Assembly: GCA_945971755.1 (NCBI GenBank) | Contig: CAMFPJ010000014.1 | Location: 1-18,282, forward strand | Length of the DNA stretch: 18,282 bases | Reading direction: 5' to 3' | Source of the DNA: an uncultured Clostridia bacterium | Lineage (GTDB): Bacteria; Bacillota; Clostridia; Oscillospirales; Acutalibacteraceae | Part shown: positions 15,367 to 18,282 of the stretch, in pieces | Layout: each line of letters opens with the position of its first letter | Position numbering within the stretch: the first letter of the stretch is position 1 | Made by a program: the position numbers and the translations under genes | The notes under the pieces: model-generated | Databases searched by the model: none | Told to the model about the DNA's origin: nothing | Seen by the model: only the letters and a program-made list of their open reading frames with translations

Positions 15367-15384
15367 TTGTTAATATTTTAACAA
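15367..15384. promoter_or_regulatory. Rex operator
   Basis: TTGTTAATATTTTAACAA is a perfect match to the Rex consensus TTGTTAA-N4-TTAACAA. Rex binds it when NADH is low and leaves when NADH/NAD+ rises. It covers the -10 and predicted start of the adhE promoter, so bound Rex would block transcription of the whole operon. The rex gene is not in the window. Confidence 0.9.
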
Positions 15385-15403
15385 GATGTTCGAAGATTGT
15401 GAA
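15375..15403 (-). promoter_or_regulatory. Promoter of the adhE-hydrogenase operon
   Basis: TTCACA (15403-15398), 17 bases and TAAAAT (15380-15375) make a promoter with five-of-six matches in each hexamer. The start should be near 15368, giving a leader of about 55 bases. The -10 lies inside the Rex operator. The leader holds two similar segments, GAGGTTACCGAA (15356-15345) and GAGGTTCACCGAA (15325-15313), of which the second includes the true ribosome site. Confidence 0.7.
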
Positions 15404-15411
15404 TAATCAAA

Positions 15412-15443
15412 TGATATATAGGATATATTTTTTTTGATATGTA
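15412..15443. repeat. Repeated GATAT elements upstream of the adhE promoter
   Basis: TGATATATA (15412-15420), GGATATATT (15421-15429) and TTGATATGTA (15434-15443) resemble each other and the TGATATATCA palindrome in front of the lysR-type gene. They lie just upstream of the -35, where a LysR-type activator would bind. The DNA is very AT-rich, so this is only suggestive. Confidence 0.3.
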
Positions 15444-15478
15444 TTAACTTTTCAAAGAATATCGGCATCAGAAGTTTT

Positions 15479-16408
15479 TTATAAATGCTTTCTTTTTGCA
15501 ATGCAAACCTCGGTTATGAAGTTCTTTTCAAGCTCTGTGAGCTTATGGTCTTTTTTATAAATCAAAACGTCCTTATATACTTTTTGGTTGTCTGCACATT
15601 CCCTTTGAACAAGACCGTAACGGTCAAGTATTTTTTGCGGAATAGGCGAAACCCACATAAATATATCTTTATTCTCCGCAAGCAAATCAAACTGGCTTGC
15701 TCTTTCAAACACAAAAATTCTTCTGTTAATATTGTCGGGTAATTCTTCTTTTTTGACCTTCGCTGCGGAAAGAGTGGGCACATACGGGTCTGCATGGGCA
15801 ATTTCGATTAAATTTTCCAAATCGGAAAAGTGAATTTCGGGCAAAAAAGCAAGGGGGCTGTCCTTTTTCATAATAAGAACATAGTGAAATTCGGAAACAA
15901 GCTCATAGGTAAGCCCTTTTTCGTCAAACATCGACTTAAAATACCTGTCATAATTCTCGGCATAGCGAACAATTCCCAACTTGTAATCGTCATAAGTAAT
16001 ATTTTTAATTGTACGTGATGAGTTTGTCTCTTTATAAAAAATTTCAACGGACTCTTTCGGAATATTCTTTGAAAACTGAGCGAAAGCCTCGGAAATATAA
16101 GTGGCTCTCGGCACGGACACAGACAGTCTGCGTTTAATCGGCACACCGTTTTTATACATTTTCTCAACACTTTCAATTTGTGTTAAAATGTCGTTGGCAT
16201 AGCCGATGAACTCCTCCCCCTCAGGCGTTAGGAGCATGCCCTTAACCGTTCTTTCAAATATTGTTATTCCCAGGTCATTTTCAAGCTCTTTGATTGAGCG
16301 TGAAAGGTTTGGCTGTGCGATTAAAAGTGATTCTGCCGCTTTATTGATTGAACCTGTTTTCGCAACCTCAATAGCGTATTTTAAGTGTAGTATATTCAAA
16401 CTCTTCAC
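15479..16408 (-). CDS. LysR-family transcriptional regulator
   Basis: This 309-residue regulator has the LysR winged helix at about 5-64, with INKAAESLLIAQPNLSRSIK (21-40) and FERTVKGMLLTPEG. A periplasmic-binding-protein-like effector domain follows at about 93-300. The start is GTG at 16408, where only a weak ribosome site is seen; a nearby alternative cannot be excluded, but the conserved LKYAIEVA block needs this frame. Unlike many LysR genes it is not divergent from its neighbour: it reads in the same direction as adhE, 165 bp upstream, with no convincing terminator between them. It may activate adhE in addition to Rex. The ligand is unknown. Palindromes at 16422-16445 could serve its own control. 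Confidence 0.9.
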   Translation of the reverse strand: MKSLNILHLKYAIEVAKTGSINKAAESLLIAQPNLSRSIKELENDLGITIFERTVKGMLLTPEGEEFIGYANDILTQIESVEKMYKNGVPIKRRLSVSVPRATYISEAFAQFSKNIPKESVEIFYKETNSSRTIKNITYDDYKLGIVRYAENYDRYFKSMFDEKGLTYELVSEFHYVLIMKKDSPLAFLPEIHFSDLENLIEIAHADPYVPTLSAAKVKKEELPDNINRRIFVFERASQFDLLAENKDIFMWVSPIPQKILDRYGLVQRECADNQKVYKDVLIYKKDHKLTELEKNFITEVCIAKRKHL

Positions 16409-16421
16409 CGCTTTTACAATG

Positions 16422-16445
16422 TGATATATCAGTTATTATATAACT
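16422..16445. repeat. Two palindromes upstream of the lysR-type gene
   Basis: TGATATATCA (16422-16431) and AGTTATTATATAACT (16431-16445; 6-base arms) are adjacent perfect inverted repeats, 14-37 bp upstream of the GTG. They may be an autoregulatory site for the LysR protein, which typically binds AT-rich palindromes upstream of its own gene. Confidence 0.4.
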
Positions 16446-16554
16446 AAATCGCCATAAAATCAACAGATTTAATGCAAAACGGGAAATAAGCATCGGCTTA
16501 ATCTGCCGTTAGATATTTTATCGCAACTGAAATGTAGATTTTCGGTCATATATA

Positions 16555-16563
16555 TGGTATAAT
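16555..16563 (+). promoter_or_regulatory. Extended -10 promoter of the LURP-one/DUF5131 pair
   Basis: TGGTATAAT is an extended -10 (TGnTATAAT). The -35 is poor (TAGATT at 16535-16540, 17-base spacer), as is usual for this promoter class. Transcription would start near 16570, giving a leader of about 16 bases that includes AAGGAG (16573-16578). Confidence 0.7.
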
Positions 16564-16585
16564 TAATATAATAAGGAGTGATTTT

Positions 16586-17077
16586 ATGAAGCTTTATATG
16601 AAACAAAAAGTCTTTTCCTGGAGAGATAAATTTCACGTTTTTGACGAAAACCAAAACGAGAGATATTACGCCGAAAGCGAATTTTTTACAATAGGCAAAA
16701 AACTCCGTATTTACGATTACACAGGAAATGAGATTTGCTTTATTTACCAAAAGGTTATGTCGTTTCTGCCGAGGTATTTTGTAAACATCAACGGTGAAGA
16801 CGTAGCAGAAGTCATTAAAAAATTCACTTTTTTCAAACAAGAGTACATAGTAAACGGCCTCGGCTGGAGCGTTGACGGCGACTTTACTGCTCACGAATAT
16901 GTAATTGAAAGCGACGGCAGTATAATTGCGACAATTTCAAAACGCTGGCTTACTTGGGGCGACACTTACGAAATTGACGTGCCATATCCGCAAAACGAAG
17001 TAACGGCGCTTGCAATTGTTTTGATTATTGATGCAATTATGGCACAGCAAGCAGCGGCATCATCGGCAAACTGTTAA
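16586..17077 (+). CDS. LURP-one-related (tubby-like barrel) protein
   Basis: This 163-residue protein resembles the LURP-one-related (LOR, DUF567) family, a tubby-like beta barrel of unknown function, possibly lipid- or membrane-associated. Supporting features are the strand-rich layout with MKLYMKQKVFSWRDKFHVFD at the start, EDVAEVIKKFTFFKQEYIV and WGDTYEIDV in the middle, and the hydrophobic EVTALAIVLIIDAIM stretch near the C-terminus (about 137-151), where family members have their buried helix. AAGGAG is 7 bases before the ATG. The DUF5131 gene follows after 16 bp. It is divergent from the lysR-type gene. Moderate confidence in the family, none in a precise role. Confidence 0.72.
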   Translation: MKLYMKQKVFSWRDKFHVFDENQNERYYAESEFFTIGKKLRIYDYTGNEICFIYQKVMSFLPRYFVNINGEDVAEVIKKFTFFKQEYIVNGLGWSVDGDFTAHEYVIESDGSIIATISKRWLTWGDTYEIDVPYPQNEVTALAIVLIIDAIMAQQAAASSANC

Positions 17078-17093
17078 AAAACGGAGCTTCGAT

Positions 17094-17912
17094 ATGAATA
17101 CGGAAAACGAGAAACTGAATATTTATGCTGACTGGAACCCGTGGCACGGCTGCACCAAAATCAGCCCCGGGTGTAAATACTGCTATGTTTACAGGCAAGA
17201 CGAAATGTACGGCAGCAGTGTTGCGAGTTCTGTTTGCAGAAAAACGCAAGCCTTTAATTTGCCCGTCAAGAGAAAAAGGGACAAATCTTATAAAATCCCC
17301 TCGGGCAAGATAGTTTTCACCTGCTTTACGTCAGATTTTCTCTTAAAAGACGCTGACCAATGGCGGGAAGAGTGCTGGCAGATGATGAAAGAGAGAAGCG
17401 ATTTGCTTTTTTACTTTTTCACAAAACGTATTGACAGGCTTGAAGAATGTTTACCTGCTGACTGGGGCGAAGGGTATGACAATGTGCTGATCGGCTGCAC
17501 GGTTGAAAATCAGGCAATGGCAGACTACCGCCTGCCGATTTTTCTGAAATTGCCCATAAAGCACAAATCAATTATTGTATCCCCCATCATTGAAAGAGTT
17601 GATATTTCCGAATATCTTACAGACGAAATTGAAGAGGTTGCAGTTGGCGGTGAATCAGGCGTTGAGGCAAGACTTTGCGACTTTGAATGGATACTTTTTT
17701 TGCGTGAACAGTGCGTTGCAAAAGATATTCCGTTCCGTTTTCACCAAACAGGCGCGCGTTTTGTTAAGGACGGTAAAATATACAGAATTCCCCGCGGATA
17801 CCAGCTCGTTCAAGCCGCAAAGGCAAATATCGACTACAAAATCGGCGATTATTTTATGCCGGAAAAGTATGCGAAACTCTCGGAGAATATTATCCGGGAA
17901 AACTCCGATTGA
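17094..17912 (+). CDS. DUF5131 / phage Gp37-Gp68 family protein
   Basis: This 272-residue protein carries the family signature WNPWHGCTKISPGCKYCY near its N-terminus, with Cys20, Cys27 and Cys30 in a CX6CX2C pattern that suggests a metal or Fe-S site. Later family blocks include FFTKRIDRLEECLP, VENQAMADYRLPIFL, SPIIERVDI and AVGGESGVEAR, then FHQTGARFVKDG. The frame is open from 17028 inside the preceding gene, but GGAG (17083-17086) and the conserved N-terminus favour ATG at 17094. Relatives occur in phages and often beside a three-Cys-motif partner (TcmP). No tcmP gene is in this window. The biochemical function is unknown. A radical-SAM-like or nucleic-acid role has been guessed from the cysteines, but the spacing differs from CX3CX2C. 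Confidence 0.85.
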   Translation: MNTENEKLNIYADWNPWHGCTKISPGCKYCYVYRQDEMYGSSVASSVCRKTQAFNLPVKRKRDKSYKIPSGKIVFTCFTSDFLLKDADQWREECWQMMKERSDLLFYFFTKRIDRLEECLPADWGEGYDNVLIGCTVENQAMADYRLPIFLKLPIKHKSIIVSPIIERVDISEYLTDEIEEVAVGGESGVEARLCDFEWILFLREQCVAKDIPFRFHQTGARFVKDGKIYRIPRGYQLVQAAKANIDYKIGDYFMPEKYAKLSENIIRENSD

Positions 17913-17969
17913 ATTATCAAATTTGCCGAAAGTCCGTATCCCTTACTGTTTTACTCTACTTAACGTAGG

Positions 17970-17997
17970 TTGTGTTATAACAAATTTTGTGTTAAAT
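17970..17997 (+). promoter_or_regulatory. Possible promoter of the XRE-type gene
   Basis: TTGTGT (17970-17975), 16 bases and TTAAAT (17992-17997) give an acceptable but weak promoter. A GTTATAAC palindrome (17974-17981) overlaps the -35 and could be a repressor site. No terminator is evident between 17913 and 17969. Confidence 0.4.
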
Positions 17998-18019
17998 TGC
18001 ACTTAAGGAGATGACAAAA

Positions 18020-18282
18020 ATGAACAGTTACATTACCGGTGCAATTATCAAAAAGCTGCGTGAAGAGCGAAAACTTACACAATCGGAGATTGCGGAAAAA
18101 CTTTCAGTCAGCGACAAAACAGTATCAAAATGGGAAACGGGTAAAGGCTATCCTGACATTACACTCATTGAGCCGCTGGCAAAGGCGCTGAATATTTCGG
18201 TCATTGAACTTATGAACGGCGAAGACATTAAAAATTCCAACCGAAGTTTTAATATGAAAAAAATGAATTTTTATGTTTGCCC
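18020..18282 (+). CDS. XRE-family helix-turn-helix regulator, C-terminus missing
   Basis: About 87 codons run to the window end. The Cro/C1-type helix-turn-helix covers about 9-63, with LTQSEIAEKLSVSDKTVSKW as the DNA-binding core, followed by GYPDITLIEPLAKALNIS and ELMNGE, a very common clostridial arrangement. ATG at 18011 is in frame, but AAGGAG (18005-18010) touches it, so ATG at 18020 (9-base spacing) is chosen. Relatives often continue into a short membrane domain; the last visible residues (MNFYVC) cannot settle this. Confidence 0.88.
   Translation, partial: MNSYITGAIIKKLREERKLTQSEIAEKLSVSDKTVSKWETGKGYPDITLIEPLAKALNISVIELMNGEDIKNSNRSFNMKKMNFYVC

Noticed and set aside
15397..15410. Second Rex site (TTGTGAATAATCAA) upstream of the perfect one
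   Set aside because: The arms do not pair well and the spacer does not fit the TTGTTAA-N4-TTAACAA consensus; it also overlaps the -35 by necessity of the promoter sequence.
15440..15478. Terminator after the lysR-type gene
   Set aside because: Only a 5-bp AACTT/AAGTT pair with a long loop is found, and the following minus-strand sequence is A-rich rather than T-rich.
1..18282. CRISPR arrays, tRNA or rRNA genes, insertion sequences
   Set aside because: No spaced direct-repeat arrays, cloverleaf-like segments, rRNA-like blocks or transposase motifs were seen on either strand.

Overview
The window is one end of an assembled contig from an anaerobic, fermentative Firmicute, most likely a gut or rumen clostridium near Ruminococcus/Oscillospiraceae. 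The placement rests on strong AGGAGG-type ribosome sites, fairly AT-rich intergenic DNA, [FeFe]-hydrogenases, AdhE and a Rex operator. It is inference, not a phylogenetic result. Bases 5-37 are Illumina Nextera adapter, not genome.

Layout. (a) 38-510: a truncated tetR-type gene on the minus strand with a two-palindrome operator over its promoter, and the promoter of the next plus-strand gene. (b) 511-2107 (+): an M20 amidohydrolase and an ArsC/Spx-like protein, closed by a terminator at 2132-2170 that works in both directions. (c) 6968-2220 (-): a Na+/phosphate cotransporter with a PhoU-like tail, an OmpR-type response regulator, its histidine kinase, and a thioredoxin-reductase-like flavoprotein lacking the usual NADPH-binding signature. 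Upstream lie four hexamers with an exact 11-bp period, the layout of a PhoP (Pho) box. (d) 15313-7080 (-): seven tightly packed genes, read adhE, APH-fold kinase, two small thioredoxin-like [2Fe-2S] proteins, PAS-containing sensory [FeFe]-hydrogenase (HydS type), SpoIIE/PP2C phosphatase, and a multi-cluster [FeFe]-hydrogenase. They end in a terminator at 7055-7076. A perfect 18-bp Rex operator covers the -10 of the adhE promoter. (e) 15479-16408 (-): a LysR regulator upstream of adhE on the same strand. (f) 16586-17912 (+): a LURP-one-like protein and a DUF5131 (phage Gp37/Gp68) protein. (g) 18020-end (+): the start of an XRE-type regulator.

How it fits together. Region (d) is the most interesting. 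Fermentation must dispose of NADH and reduced ferredoxin either as ethanol (AdhE) or as H2 (hydrogenase). The operon couples both outlets to a putative H2 sensor and to a kinase and phosphatase able to act in opposite directions. Rex would set transcription by the NADH/NAD+ ratio, while HydS, kinase and phosphatase could form a second, post-translational layer. A related gene set (aad, kinase, phosphatase, hydS, hydA2, redox repressor) is known from Ruminococcus albus, so the core is not new. Undescribed as far as I know are the signalling path, the targets of the kinase and phosphatase, the C-terminal domain of the phosphatase and the role of the paired [2Fe-2S] proteins. Region (c) appears to tie phosphate starvation to a flavoprotein that may take electrons from ferredoxin.
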